Source of the DNA: Hydrocarboniphaga daqingensis
GTDB lineage: Bacteria > Pseudomonadota > Gammaproteobacteria > Nevskiales > Nevskiaceae
NCBI RefSeq assembly: GCF_900129825.1
Contig: NZ_FQWZ01000003.1
Location: 240,353-304,352, forward strand
Direction of reading: 5' to 3'
DNA length: 64,000 nt
Made by a program: the position numbers and the translations under genes. Each line of letters opens with the position of its first letter. The stretch's first letter is position 1. Positions 55,498 through 64,000 of the stretch are shown here, one piece after another. The notes under the pieces are model-generated. The model did no database searches, had not been told where the DNA came from, and was given only the letters and a program-made list of their open reading frames with translations.

Positions 55498-57477
55498 TCA
55501 GTCCGGCGTCGACGCCTGCAAGTCCACCAGTTCGACGCCCTCGCGCACCTGTTCACCGACGGCGCAGCGATAGGCGGCAACCACGCCGGCGCGCGGTGCG
55601 CAGACGGTCATCTCCATCTTCATCGCTTCCATCACCAGCAAGGCTTGGCCTTGCGTGACGGTTGCGCCCGGCTCGACCAGCAAGCTGATGATCTTGCCGG
55701 GCATCGGCGCCAACAGACTGCCGCCCGCTTCGTCGCTGGCAGCGTCGTGCGCCAAGGGATCGTCGTAGCGCAGCCGATACTGGAGGCCGTCGATAAACAC
55801 GTCGCGCTGCAGACCCTCCGCAACGACGGTCGCAACGCAGGCTCGCTCGCCGAGCCGCAGATTCAGACGGCCATCCGGCTGGCGCGAAACGGTGGCGTCG
55901 ATGTCATCGATCCGGTAGCGACCGGGCCCGACATAGTCGATCGCGCATGGCACGACCTGCTCGCCGCAGCGGTACGTGAACGACCGGCGCAACGCCCCGT
56001 TGAGTCGCCAGCCATCGGCGGCCCAGGGCGTGTCGGTAGTGGCCGCGTGCTCGTCGTCCAGTTGCGCAAGTGCCGCCGCTGCGACGGCGTTCCATGGCAC
56101 GCGAGCCGGCGCCGCCAGCAGAATCTCGGATTCGCGTTCGATCAAGCCAGTGTCGATCTCGCCACGCCGGAACGCCGGGTGGCCGATCAGCCGCGACAGA
56201 AACGCCACGTTATGACCGACCCCGGCGATCTGGGTCTGCGCCAGCGCGGCCAGCATCCGTTGTACGGCCGCGTCGCGCGTCGTATCCCAGACGATTAGCT
56301 TGGCCAGCATCGGGTCGTAATGCGGCGTCACCTCGTCGCCGGCTTCGACGCCGCTGTCGAGGCGCAGATGCGGCGACGGCGCCCCGGTTCTAAACCATGA
56401 CAGCTTGCCGATCGACGGCAGGAAGCCCTTTTCGGGCTCTTCGGCGTACAGCCGCACTTCGATCGCATGGCCGCGCAGCGGTACTTGTGCCTGCGTCAGC
56501 GGCAAGGGTTCGCCGGCTGCGATACGCAGTTGCCATTCCACCAAGTCCAGCCCGGTGATCATCTCGGTGACCGGATGCTCGACCTGCAGCCGCGTGTTCA
56601 TCTCCATGAAGTAGAAGCGGCTGCTGTCGCGACCGTCGGCGATGAACTCGACGGTGCCGGCGCCAACATAGCCGACCGCGCGTGCCGCATCACAAGCCGC
56701 TTGGCCCATCGCGCTGCGCTGCGCGTCGCTAATGCCCGGCGCTGGTGCTTCTTCGACGACTTTCTGGTGCCGCCGCTGCGCCGAGCAATCACGCTCGTGC
56801 AGGCTGATCGTCTGACCCTGCTGGTCGGCGAACACCTGGATTTCGATGTGTCGCGGCTGCTGCAGATAGCGCTCGATCAGCACGCGCTCGTCACCGAAGC
56901 TCGATGCGGCTTCGCGCTGGCAGCTTTGCAGCGCGGCAATGAAGTCGGCAGCGGCGTGGACCACGCGCATGCCCTTGCCACCACCACCGGCCGAGGCCTT
57001 GATCAGCACCGGATACCCGATGTGATCGGCTTCGGCCTGCAAGCGCGACGGCTGCTGGTCGTCGCCGTGATAACCCGGCACCAGCGGCACGCCGGCGGCT
57101 TGCATCCGCGTCTTGGCGGCCGACTTGCTGCCCATCGCCCGGATCGCGTCCACCGGCGGCCCGATGAACACGATGCCGGCATCGGCGCAGGCCTGCGCGA
57201 ATGCGGCGTTTTCGCTGAGGAATCCATAGCCGGGGTGGATCGCCTGCGCGCCACTGCGCTGTGCCGCGTCCAGAATACGGTCGATGCGCAGATAACTGTC
57301 ACGCGCGGCTGCCGGCCCGACGCAATAAGCCTCATCGGCGAGGCGCACGTGGCGCGCCTGCGCATCGGCTTCGGAATACACCGCGACCGTCGCAATGCCA
57401 AGGCGGCGACAGGTGGCGATCACGCGGCAGGCGATCTCGCCACGGTTGGCGATCAAAACTTTGTCGAACGGAATCAT
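55498..57477 (-). CDS. Acyl-CoA carboxylase biotin-carboxylase/carrier subunit
   Basis: A 659-residue alpha subunit of a methylcrotonyl-CoA-type (or geranyl-CoA-type) carboxylase. It has an N-terminal biotin carboxylase (FDKVLIANRGEIACRVIATCRRLG), ATP-grasp GGGGKGMRVV (about residue 163), HERDCSAQRRHQKVVEEAP, MNTRLQVEHPVTEMITG, and the C-terminal carrier with MEAMKMEMTV (biotin-Lys). Initial ATG 57477 lies 10 bases after the carboxyltransferase gene. With the next genes it forms a leucine/isovalerate or terpene branch enzyme; the substrate cannot be read from sequence alone. Confidence 0.9.
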   Translation of the reverse strand: MIPFDKVLIANRGEIACRVIATCRRLGIATVAVYSEADAQARHVRLADEAYCVGPAAARDSYLRIDRILDAAQRSGAQAIHPGYGFLSENAAFAQACADAGIVFIGPPVDAIRAMGSKSAAKTRMQAAGVPLVPGYHGDDQQPSRLQAEADHIGYPVLIKASAGGGGKGMRVVHAAADFIAALQSCQREAASSFGDERVLIERYLQQPRHIEIQVFADQQGQTISLHERDCSAQRRHQKVVEEAPAPGISDAQRSAMGQAACDAARAVGYVGAGTVEFIADGRDSSRFYFMEMNTRLQVEHPVTEMITGLDLVEWQLRIAAGEPLPLTQAQVPLRGHAIEVRLYAEEPEKGFLPSIGKLSWFRTGAPSPHLRLDSGVEAGDEVTPHYDPMLAKLIVWDTTRDAAVQRMLAALAQTQIAGVGHNVAFLSRLIGHPAFRRGEIDTGLIERESEILLAAPARVPWNAVAAAALAQLDDEHAATTDTPWAADGWRLNGALRRSFTYRCGEQVVPCAIDYVGPGRYRIDDIDATVSRQPDGRLNLRLGERACVATVVAEGLQRDVFIDGLQYRLRYDDPLAHDAASDEAGGSLLAPMPGKIISLLVEPGATVTQGQALLVMEAMKMEMTVCAPRAGVVAAYRCAVGEQVREGVELVDLQASTPD

Positions 57478-57487
57478 CGCGGCAGCC

Positions 57488-59092
57488 TCACATGCGGAAC
57501 ACGCCGAAGCGTGTTGCCTCGATCGGGGCATTGGCAGCGGCGGCCAGCCCCATGCCCAGCATCCGGCGGGTCTGCGCCGGATCCACGATGCCATCGTCCC
57601 AGAGCCGCGCGGTCGCGTAATACGGGCTGCCTTGCTGCTCGAACTGCTCGCGCGTCGGCGCCTTGAATGCGGCTTCTTCTTCGGCGCTCCAGGCCTTGCC
57701 TTGCGCTTCGAGCGCGTCGCGCCGCACGGTCGCCAGCACGCTGGCGGCTTGTTCTCCACCCATCACCGATATCTTCGAGTTGGGCCAAGCCCATAGGAAC
57801 CGCGGCCCGTAGGCGCGCCCGCACATGCCGTAGTTGCCGGCACCGTAGGAGCCGCCGATCAGCACCGTGAACTTGGGAACCTGCGCAGTCGCCACCGCGG
57901 TGACCATCTTGGCGCCGTGGCGCGCAATGCCCTCGTTTTCGTATTTGCGGCCGACCATGAAGCCGGTGATGTTCTGCAAAAACACCAGCGGAATGCTGCG
58001 CTGCGCACACAGCTCGATGAAGTGCGCGGCCTTCTGCGCCGACTCCGAAAACAGCACGCCGTTGTTGGCGACGATGCCGACCGGATAGCCGTAGACCTGG
58101 GCAAAGCCGGTCACCAGCGTGGCGCCGAAGCGCGCCTTGAATTCGTCGAAACGCGAGCCGTCGACGATACGGGCGATCACCTCGCGCACGTCATAGGGCT
58201 TGCGCGTATCGGCCGGGATCACGCCGTACAACTCGGCAGGGTCGTAGCGCGGCGCTTCAACGCTGCTGGCGATCAGGTGACGTTGTGGTGCACCGAGCCG
58301 GCTGATGATGCGACGCACCCGCGCCAGCGCGTGCGCATCGTCGTCGGCCAGGTGATCGGCGACGCCCGACAAGCGCGTATGCACGTCGCCGCCGCCAAGG
58401 TCTTCGGCACTGACGATCTCGCCGGTCGCCGCTTTGACCAGCGGCGGCCCGCCCAGAAAGATCGTGCCCTGATCACGGACGATCACGGTCTCGTCCGACA
58501 TCGCCGGCACATAAGCACCGCCGGCCGTGCACGAGCCCATCACGCAGGCGATCTGCGCGATGCCTTGCGCTGACAGGTTGGCCTGGTTGTAGAAGATGCG
58601 GCCGAAGTGATCGCGGTCGGGAAACACCTCGTCCTGCATCGGCAGGAACGCGCCGCCGGAGTCCACCAGATATACGCAAGGCAGCCCGTTTTCGCGTGCG
58701 ATCTCCTGGGCGCGCAGGTGCTTCTTGACCGTCATCGGGTAGTAGCTGCCGCCTTTGACGGTGGCGTCGTTGCCGACGACCACGCACTCGCGTCCGTGTA
58801 TGCGGCCGATGCCAGCAACGACGCCGGCACAGGGCACATCACCGCCGTACATGCCGTTGGCAGCCAGTGCCGACAGCTCCATGAACGGCGTGCCGGGGTC
58901 GAGCAGCAAGTCGATGCGGTCGCGCACCAGCAGCTTGCCGCGCGCGGTGTGCTTGGCGCGCGCCGCCGCGCTGCCGCCTTGTGCCGCTTCGGCCGTGCGC
59001 TGGCGCAGTTCGTCGACCTGCGCCTGCAGCGCCGCGTGATTGAGCCGGTACTCGTCGCTGTTGGTGCGCAGCTTGGACGCGATGACGTCCAT
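57488..59092 (-). CDS. Acyl-CoA carboxylase carboxyltransferase subunit
   Basis: A 534-residue carboxyltransferase beta subunit. N-terminal and C-terminal crotonase-like halves: [57 protein letters not shown], then [34 protein letters not shown] and [40 protein letters not shown]. These blocks match methylcrotonyl-CoA carboxylase beta more than propionyl-CoA carboxylase. ATG 59092 overlaps the stop of the dehydrogenase gene by one base (TGATG). Confidence 0.9.
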   Translation of the reverse strand: MDVIASKLRTNSDEYRLNHAALQAQVDELRQRTAEAAQGGSAAARAKHTARGKLLVRDRIDLLLDPGTPFMELSALAANGMYGGDVPCAGVVAGIGRIHGRECVVVGNDATVKGGSYYPMTVKKHLRAQEIARENGLPCVYLVDSGGAFLPMQDEVFPDRDHFGRIFYNQANLSAQGIAQIACVMGSCTAGGAYVPAMSDETVIVRDQGTIFLGGPPLVKAATGEIVSAEDLGGGDVHTRLSGVADHLADDDAHALARVRRIISRLGAPQRHLIASSVEAPRYDPAELYGVIPADTRKPYDVREVIARIVDGSRFDEFKARFGATLVTGFAQVYGYPVGIVANNGVLFSESAQKAAHFIELCAQRSIPLVFLQNITGFMVGRKYENEGIARHGAKMVTAVATAQVPKFTVLIGGSYGAGNYGMCGRAYGPRFLWAWPNSKISVMGGEQAASVLATVRRDALEAQGKAWSAEEEAAFKAPTREQFEQQGSPYYATARLWDDGIVDPAQTRRMLGMGLAAAANAPIEATRFGVFRM

Positions 59093-60255
59093 CAGCCGAG
59101 CTCGTTGTGCAGCTCGCGGCCGATCAGCATGCGGCGGATCTCCGACGTGCCGGCACCGATCTCGTAGAGCTTGGCGTCGCGCCACAAGCGGCCGGTGGCG
59201 TAATCGTTGATGTAGCCGTTGCCGCCGAGCGCCTGGATCGCCTGGCCGGCCATCCACGTCGCTTTTTCGGCGCTGTACAGGATCGCGCCAGCGGCATCCT
59301 TGCGCGTGGTTTCACCACGATCACAGGCGCGCGCCACCGCGTACACGTACGCGCGGCAGGCGTTGAAGCCGACGTACATGTCGGCCAGCTTGCCCTGCAT
59401 CAGCTGGAACTCGCCGATCGCCTGGCCGAACTGGCGGCGCTCGCGGGTGTATGGCGCAACGATGTCCATGCAGGCGGCCATTATGCCCAGCGGGCCGCCC
59501 GACAGTACGACGCGCTCGTAGTCGAGACCGGACATCAGCACATTGACGCCGCGCCCGACGCTGCCGAGCACGTTCTCGGCGGGCACCTCGCAGTCCTGGA
59601 ACACCAGCTCGCAGGTGTTGGAGCCGCGCATGCCGAGCTTGTCGAGCTTCTGCGCCGTGCTGAAGCCCTTGAAGCCTTTTTCAATGATGAACGCGGTGAT
59701 GCCGCGCGGGCCGGCTTCCGGGTCGGTCTTGGCGTAGACGATCAAGGTGTCGGCGTCGGGCCCGTTGGTGATCCACATCTTGTTGCCGTTGAGCCGGTAG
59801 TGATCGCCGCGCCGCTCGGCGCGCAGCTTCATGCTGACCACGTCGGAGCCGGCACCCGGCTCGCTCATCGCCAGCGCGCCGACGTGCTCGCCGCTGATCA
59901 GCTTGGGCAGATAGCGCTGCTTTTGCTCCGGGCTGCCGTTCTTGTCGAGCTGGTTGACGCACAGGTTGGAGTGCGCGCCGTATGACAGGCCAATCGATGC
60001 CGACGCGCGCGAGATTTCTTCCATCGCCACGACATGGGCCAGATAGCCCATCGGCGTGCCGCCGTAGGTTTCGCTCGCGGTCAGGCCGAGCACGCCCAGT
60101 TCGCCGAGCTTGCGCCATAGCGGCATCGGGAACGCGTTGTCGCGATCGGTCTGCGCGGCCAGCGGCGCGATCTCGCGCTCGGCAAACTGGCGCACGGCCT
60201 CGCGCAGATCGTCGACGTCGCGGCCCAGGTCGAAGTTGAAGGCGCTGCTGAACAT
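59092..60255 (-). CDS. Isovaleryl-CoA dehydrogenase family protein
   Basis: A 387-residue acyl-CoA dehydrogenase with [49 protein letters not shown] and the C-terminal [43 protein letters not shown], a pattern matching isovaleryl-CoA dehydrogenase. It oxidises isovaleryl-CoA to methylcrotonyl-CoA. GAGGAGA precedes ATG 60255. It is the first gene of the minus-strand operon with the carboxylase subunits, divergent from a TetR regulator. Confidence 0.88.
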   Translation of the reverse strand: MFSSAFNFDLGRDVDDLREAVRQFAEREIAPLAAQTDRDNAFPMPLWRKLGELGVLGLTASETYGGTPMGYLAHVVAMEEISRASASIGLSYGAHSNLCVNQLDKNGSPEQKQRYLPKLISGEHVGALAMSEPGAGSDVVSMKLRAERRGDHYRLNGNKMWITNGPDADTLIVYAKTDPEAGPRGITAFIIEKGFKGFSTAQKLDKLGMRGSNTCELVFQDCEVPAENVLGSVGRGVNVLMSGLDYERVVLSGGPLGIMAACMDIVAPYTRERRQFGQAIGEFQLMQGKLADMYVGFNACRAYVYAVARACDRGETTRKDAAGAILYSAEKATWMAGQAIQALGGNGYINDYATGRLWRDAKLYEIGAGTSEIRRMLIGRELHNELG

Positions 60256-60402
60256 GCGGACATCTCCTCGGGTCGGTTCGGCGCGGTCATGGCCGGCGCC
60301 ATCGAAAGTGAGCCGGCGACTTCGGGTCGCCGCATGGCGGGATGATAGGCGTGGCAACAAAGAAATGAAATAAGATTCACAAAAGGGAAGCGGATTCATT
60401 CC

Positions 60403-61017
60403 ATGGCCTACAAACGATCCACGCTGATGCAGGAGCGCCTCGCCGACAACCGCGAGCGCATCCTCAAAGCCGCCCGCGCGCTGGTTGCCGAAGGCGGCTT
60501 CCGTCAGGCCTCGGTCACCGCCGTCGCGCAGAGCGCCGGGCTGTCGACCGGCGCGCTGTATCGCTACTTTCCGTCCAAGGCCGAGCTGTTCGTCGAAGTA
60601 CTCGGCGCCGCCGTAGCGCACGAGGTCGCAATCCTGGGTGACATCGCCCGTGGCGATGGCAGTGCCACCCAGCGGCTGCGCGCTGCGGTCGAGTCGTTCG
60701 CGCGGCGCGCGCTGCAGGGCCCGTATCTGGCGTATGCCTTCATCGCCGAGCCAGCCGACCCCGAAGTCGAGGCCGCACGCCTGATCGCGCGTGCGCAGAT
60801 CGGCGATGTGTTCAAGAAGCTGCTGAAAGACGGCATCGCCAGCGGCGAATTCCCGAAACAGTCGGTCGACATCGGCGCGGCGTGCATCGTCGGCGCGTTC
60901 ACCGAGGCCTTGGTCCGGCCGGTCGCACCGACTGCCAAGCGCGTCACCGAAGACAAGCTCGTCGAAGGCATCGCCGATTTCTGCTTGCGCGCGGTCGGTG
61001 CACGCGTCGGCGGCTGA
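60403..61017 (+). CDS. TetR family repressor of the isovalerate operon
   Basis: A 204-residue TetR protein. [52 protein letters not shown]. The C-terminal ligand domain holds [18 protein letters not shown]. Divergent from the isovaleryl-CoA dehydrogenase gene with a 147-base A-rich spacer (near 60358-60386), its likely operator region. Position suggests control by a leucine or terpene CoA intermediate. In some betaproteobacteria a TetR repressor named LiuQ governs leucine catabolism; that is only an analogy. Confidence 0.87.
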   Translation: MAYKRSTLMQERLADNRERILKAARALVAEGGFRQASVTAVAQSAGLSTGALYRYFPSKAELFVEVLGAAVAHEVAILGDIARGDGSATQRLRAAVESFARRALQGPYLAYAFIAEPADPEVEAARLIARAQIGDVFKKLLKDGIASGEFPKQSVDIGAACIVGAFTEALVRPVAPTAKRVTEDKLVEGIADFCLRAVGARVGG

Positions 61018-61080
61018 GCCGTGGGCCTCCGCAGCGCCTGCGTCAATAATGGCGGCACGCCGCTACCGCCCTCGACACCG

Positions 61081-61452
61081 ATGATGACGCCGACCCAGAT
61101 CGTCCAAGCCCAGCTCGACGCCTACAACGCCAAGGACGTCGACGCCTTGCTGGCCACCTATGCGGAGGAGGCCGAGCACTACGAACTGCACGGTGCCTTG
61201 CTGGCGCGGGGTCATGCACAGCTGCGGCAGCGCTTTACGCTGCGTTTCGCTGAACCGGATCTGCATGCCGAGCTGCTGTCGCGCCAAGTGCTCGGTGATG
61301 TCGTCGTCGACTTGGAGCGGATCACGCGCAACTTTCCCGATGGACGCGGATCGCTCGACATGCTGTGCATCTACCAGATCGCCAACGGGCGCATCGGCAA
61401 GGCCTCGTTCGTTGCAGGAATCCCGCAGATTCCGTCTCCATCGCCGCGCTGA
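61081..61452 (+). CDS. SnoaL/NTF2-like small protein
   Basis: A 123-residue protein of the NTF2-like alpha+beta barrel type. It begins with the helix PTQIVQAQLDAYNAKDVDALLATYAEEAEHYEL. Strands follow such as DVVVDLERITRNF and SLDMLCIYQIANGRIGKASFVAG. ATG 61081 or 61084. No catalytic residues stand out and the substrate is unknown. It follows the TetR gene by 63 bases on the same strand and may be cotranscribed. Confidence 0.72.
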   Translation: MMTPTQIVQAQLDAYNAKDVDALLATYAEEAEHYELHGALLARGHAQLRQRFTLRFAEPDLHAELLSRQVLGDVVVDLERITRNFPDGRGSLDMLCIYQIANGRIGKASFVAGIPQIPSPSPR

Positions 61453-61512
61453 ACCGATCCCCACCCTCCGATCGAACCCAGGCTCCATCGTTCCGACTCT
61501 TTCGGCACTCGC

Positions 61513-61953
61513 ATGTACGAACTCGCACAACTGAACATCGCCTCGATGAAGGCACCGCTGGAATCGCCGCTGCTGGCCGACTTCGTCGCCAACCTTGACC
61601 GTATCAACCAGTTGGCCGAACGCTCGCCGGGCTACGTCTGGCGACTGCAGACCGACGACGGCGACGCCACGGCGCTGCGCCCTTTTGGCGACAGCGTGCT
61701 GGTCAACCTGTCGGTGTGGCGCGATCTGGAAGCGCTGAAGGCGTTCGTCTACGACTCCGACCATGTGGCGATCATGCGTCGTCGCCGCGAATGGTTCGAC
61801 CGGATGCCGCAGGCGTTCCTGGTGCTGTGGTGGGTGCCGCAAGGTCATCGGCCCGATGTCGCCGAGGCGCAAGCGCGCCTGTTGCACTTGCAGCAGCACG
61901 GCGCAACGCCGGCTGCGTTTACCTTCCGCGATCCGTTCCTGCCGCCTGCCTGA
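61513..61953 (+). CDS. DUF3291 family protein
   Basis: A 146-residue cytosolic protein of DUF3291, with an antibiotic-monooxygenase-like dimeric ferredoxin fold: the N-terminal strand YELAQLNIASMKAPL, PGYVWRLQTDDGDATALRPFGDSVLVNLSVWRDLEALKAFVYDSDHVAIMRRRREWFDRM, and VLWWVPQGHRPDVAEAQARLLHL. Function is unknown. It lies 60 bases after the NTF2-like gene and convergent with the NYN-domain gene. Confidence 0.82.
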   Translation: MYELAQLNIASMKAPLESPLLADFVANLDRINQLAERSPGYVWRLQTDDGDATALRPFGDSVLVNLSVWRDLEALKAFVYDSDHVAIMRRRREWFDRMPQAFLVLWWVPQGHRPDVAEAQARLLHLQQHGATPAAFTFRDPFLPPA

Positions 61954-61975
61954 CATCGAGGCGGCGCCGTTGCCA

Positions 61976-62524
61976 TCAGCCGGCGGTGTCGGCGAGCGTG
62001 GCGCCATGCGCCAGTTGCTGCCAGGCCGCTGCGGCGGTTTCAGCCAGTGGCGCGTGCAGATCCAGCGCGGCGACGTGAATCTGGTCGGCTGCGACATGGC
62101 CTGACAGCAGGCGTGTCGGGTCGTCTATCAGCTTGCGATAGCGGCGCCGATGGTCGCGGTAGCGGTCGCGGCTGATGATGCAGGCGCCGCTGCGGCGTGC
62201 ATCGCGCAGCATCACGCCGTCGGCACTGCGGCCGGACGGAACTGCGCCGGCCCGGCCCGCGTGTTCATGCAACAGCCGGCCATACAGGTCGCGCTCGTCG
62301 ACCGGCAGCCGGTGCACCGCACTGGCGTCGAAGTACAGACGGGCATCGATACCAGCGCCGACGCAGTACGCGAGCAAGCTCAGCGGCACACGCAAACTCG
62401 GCGGCGCACCACACCAGTAGGCGAGGTTCATCGCATCGATCAGCAGGCCAGCGGCAGCCGGCGCCGTGGCACCCGGCCTGGGTGCGTCGGCATCGGGATC
62501 GAGGTCGTTGGGGGGCTGCGGCAT
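61976..62524 (-). CDS. NYN/PIN-like ribonuclease-domain protein
   Basis: A 182-residue protein with a Zc3h12a-like NYN nuclease outline: GLLIDAMNLAYWCGA at the first metal-binding Asp, then DARLYFDASAVHRLPVDE, SADGVMLRDARRSGACIISRDRYRDHRRRYRKLI, where Asp and Arg residues fit the active-site region and the common SxDxYRD turn. ATG 62524 has GGAG 8 bases upstream. The N-terminal 25 residues are Pro/Ala/Asp-rich and disordered. An RNA-cleaving role is inferred from the fold only. Confidence 0.68.
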   Translation of the reverse strand: MPQPPNDLDPDADAPRPGATAPAAAGLLIDAMNLAYWCGAPPSLRVPLSLLAYCVGAGIDARLYFDASAVHRLPVDERDLYGRLLHEHAGRAGAVPSGRSADGVMLRDARRSGACIISRDRYRDHRRRYRKLIDDPTRLLSGHVAADQIHVAALDLHAPLAETAAAAWQQLAHGATLADTAG

Positions 62525-62651
62525 CGGGCGTTCTCCAGGCGTGCAGCGTACCCGAGCGACGCCGCCGGACCCGACTCCCACATACGGGTGAGGCAGACTC
62601 ACCAGCGCGACAACAGACTGCCGTCCATTCCTGAAATGGGTGTGCAAACGC

Positions 62652-63470
62652 ATGTCGGATCAAGATCTGGTGAAGCTCGAACGGCGCGCCGTCGCTGGGG
62701 CCGGTGATGGGGCTGCGGCCAATGTCCTGTGGATCACGATCAACCGCGAAGAGCGCCGCAACTCGCTCAACGAGCAGGTGGTTCGCACGATGATCCGGGG
62801 CATCGAGCAGGCGATGGCCAGCGGCGATGTTCGCGCGATCGTGCTGACCGGTGCCGGCGACAAGGCGTTCTGCGCTGGCGCCGATCTGGCCAAGAATGCA
62901 CAGGGCGCGGTGTTTGCCGTCGACTACTCGCAGCCGCGCAGCTATATCGTCGAGCTGTTCAACTGCATGGAAGCCTGCACCTTGCCGATCATCGCGCGCG
63001 TCAATGGCGCGGCAATGGCGGGCGGTTTCGGCATCCTGTGTGCCTGCGACATGGCGGTGGCGGCCGACGACATCCGCTTCGGTACCACCGAACCGAAGAT
63101 CGGCATGACGCCGATGATGATCCTGCCGTACATGCAGCGCTTGCTGCCGCCGCGCCAGCTGCAGGAGATGTGCATCACCGGTGAGGTGTTCGCTGCGCCG
63201 CTGCTGCTGGAATGGGGCATCGTCAACTATCTGGTGCCGCGCAGCGAACTGGACAGCAAGCTCGACTGGCTGCTGTCGCGCGTCGTCGACAAGAGTCCGA
63301 CCGCGCTGCGAATCGGCAAGCAGGCCTTCCACTCGATGCGCGACATGAATCTGCGCCAGGCGCTGGAATACGCACAAGTGATGATCCCGGTGATGGCCAG
63401 CACCGAAGACGCTCGCGAAGGCATGGCCTCGTTCCAGCAGAAGCGTTCACCGGTGTGGACGGGTCGCTGA
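62652..63470 (+). CDS. Enoyl-CoA hydratase family protein (Liu/Atu type)
   Basis: A 272-residue crotonase-fold hydratase. Oxyanion blocks GDKAFCAGADLAKN and VNGAAMAGGFGILCACDMAVAADD are present; the first catalytic Glu position is Gly in AGGFGI, and FGTTEPKIGMTPMMI carries the second Glu. The segment TPTAL-like SPTALRIGKQAFHSMRDM ends the domain. ATG 62652. It is followed one base later by the AtuA-like gene, so it is likely methylglutaconyl-CoA or isohexenyl-glutaconyl-CoA hydratase. Confidence 0.85.
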   Translation: MSDQDLVKLERRAVAGAGDGAAANVLWITINREERRNSLNEQVVRTMIRGIEQAMASGDVRAIVLTGAGDKAFCAGADLAKNAQGAVFAVDYSQPRSYIVELFNCMEACTLPIIARVNGAAMAGGFGILCACDMAVAADDIRFGTTEPKIGMTPMMILPYMQRLLPPRQLQEMCITGEVFAAPLLLEWGIVNYLVPRSELDSKLDWLLSRVVDKSPTALRIGKQAFHSMRDMNLRQALEYAQVMIPVMASTEDAREGMASFQQKRSPVWTGR

Positions 63471-63471
63471 C

Positions 63472-64000
63472 ATGAGCCAGCCCGAAACGCGCAAGAGTCT
63501 GGTCCGTATCGGCTGTGGCGCTGGCTTTTGGGGCGATAGCGCCGAAGGCCCCAAGCAGCTGGTCGATTCCGGCGCGATCGATTATCTGATCCTCGACTAT
63601 CTGGCCGAGATTACGATGTCCTTGCTGGCGCGCGCGCGTGCCAAGGATGCGGCGCTGGGCTATGCCACCGATCTGCCCGGCGTCGTCGCCCGGCTCGCGC
63701 CGCAGCTCAAGGCGCAGGGCATCAAGCTGGTCACTAATGCCGGTGGCGTCAATCCGCAAGCCTGCAAAGCGGCGATCGAAGCGCGGCTGCAAGCGCTGAA
63801 CATCGATCTGAAAGTCAGCATCGTCACCGGCGATGACTTGATGCCGCAGGTCGAGGCGCTGCGCAGCCGTGATGTGCGCGAGATGTTCAGCGGTGACGCC
63901 TTCCCGGCGCAGCCGTGGAGCGCCAATGCGTATCTGGGTGCGTTCCCGATTGCGGCCGCGCTCGATGCCGGTGCCGACATCGTGCTGACCGGACGCTGCG
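63472..64000 (+). CDS. atuA: AtuA-like acyclic terpene utilisation protein, 5' part
   Basis: The first 176 residues of an AtuA family protein, cut by the window edge. RIGCGAGFWGDSAEGPKQLVDSGAIDYLILDYLAEITMSLLARA and KLVTNAGGVNPQACKAAI and DAGADIVLTGRC are the diagnostic blocks. The family occurs in citronellol/geraniol and leucine degradation clusters, where its exact reaction is unclear. ATG 63472 lies one base after the hydratase gene, so both are in one operon. Confidence 0.88.
   Translation, partial: MSQPETRKSLVRIGCGAGFWGDSAEGPKQLVDSGAIDYLILDYLAEITMSLLARARAKDAALGYATDLPGVVARLAPQLKAQGIKLVTNAGGVNPQACKAAIEARLQALNIDLKVSIVTGDDLMPQVEALRSRDVREMFSGDAFPAQPWSANAYLGAFPIAAALDAGADIVLTGRC

Overview
The window is about 64 kb of high-GC chromosomal DNA from an aerobic, heterotrophic proteobacterium. 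Two TonB-dependent receptors, an RND metal pump, class III cyclase and GGDEF signalling, aromatic and leucine catabolism and an AlmA-type flavin monooxygenase suggest a gammaproteobacterium of the Nevskiales/Xanthomonadales kind. That placement is inference from gene content. I saw no tRNA, rRNA, CRISPR array, insertion sequence or prophage. The DNA is gene-dense, and many neighbouring genes overlap by 1-8 bases.

Layout. 0-7 kb: 3' end of pyrC, a Na+/H+ antiporter, an AlmA-like monooxygenase divergent from an AraC regulator, and a flavin amine oxidase. 7-13 kb: a CusCBA-type metal efflux operon headed by a small Cys/His/Met-rich protein. 13-17 kb: a beta-propeller phytase coupled to a TonB-dependent receptor. 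17-27 kb: a cell-surface cluster built around an ECF sigma/anti-sigma pair, with a DUF5666 lipoprotein with an Asp-rich tail, a beta-barrel protein with an acidic insert, a subtilisin-like protease with an Asp/Arg repeat, and a TonB-dependent receptor overlapping a diguanylate cyclase. Three promoters in this cluster share GGAATAA-N14/15-CGTtG, so it probably forms a local regulon. This is my best candidate for an undescribed system.

28-36 kb: a persulfide dioxygenase with three sulfur-transport proteins, S-formylglutathione hydrolase, a tandem pair of HPF/RaiA-like proteins divergent from an NhaR-type LysR regulator, and an enoyl-CoA hydratase. 36-42 kb: lexA divergent from a secreted PLD-type nuclease across a symmetric TTACATTA operator, a HAD hydrolase, a candidate sRNA with four C/U-rich hairpin loops, a DUF2461 protein, an HU protein with a histone-H1-like arm, and a YadGH ABC exporter.

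42-48 kb: an Lrp-type regulator divergent from a complete phenylalanine/tyrosine catabolic operon (hpd-phhA-hmgA-fahA-maiA), which would convert Phe to fumarate and acetoacetate. 48-55.5 kb: a two-gene remnant of the ligase-associated DNA-repair cluster, a membrane adenylate cyclase, and a PAS histidine kinase with its response regulator. 55.5-64 kb: an isovaleryl-CoA dehydrogenase/acyl-CoA carboxylase operon divergent from a TetR regulator, then small proteins, a second enoyl-CoA hydratase and the start of atuA, consistent with leucine/isovalerate or acyclic-terpene degradation.
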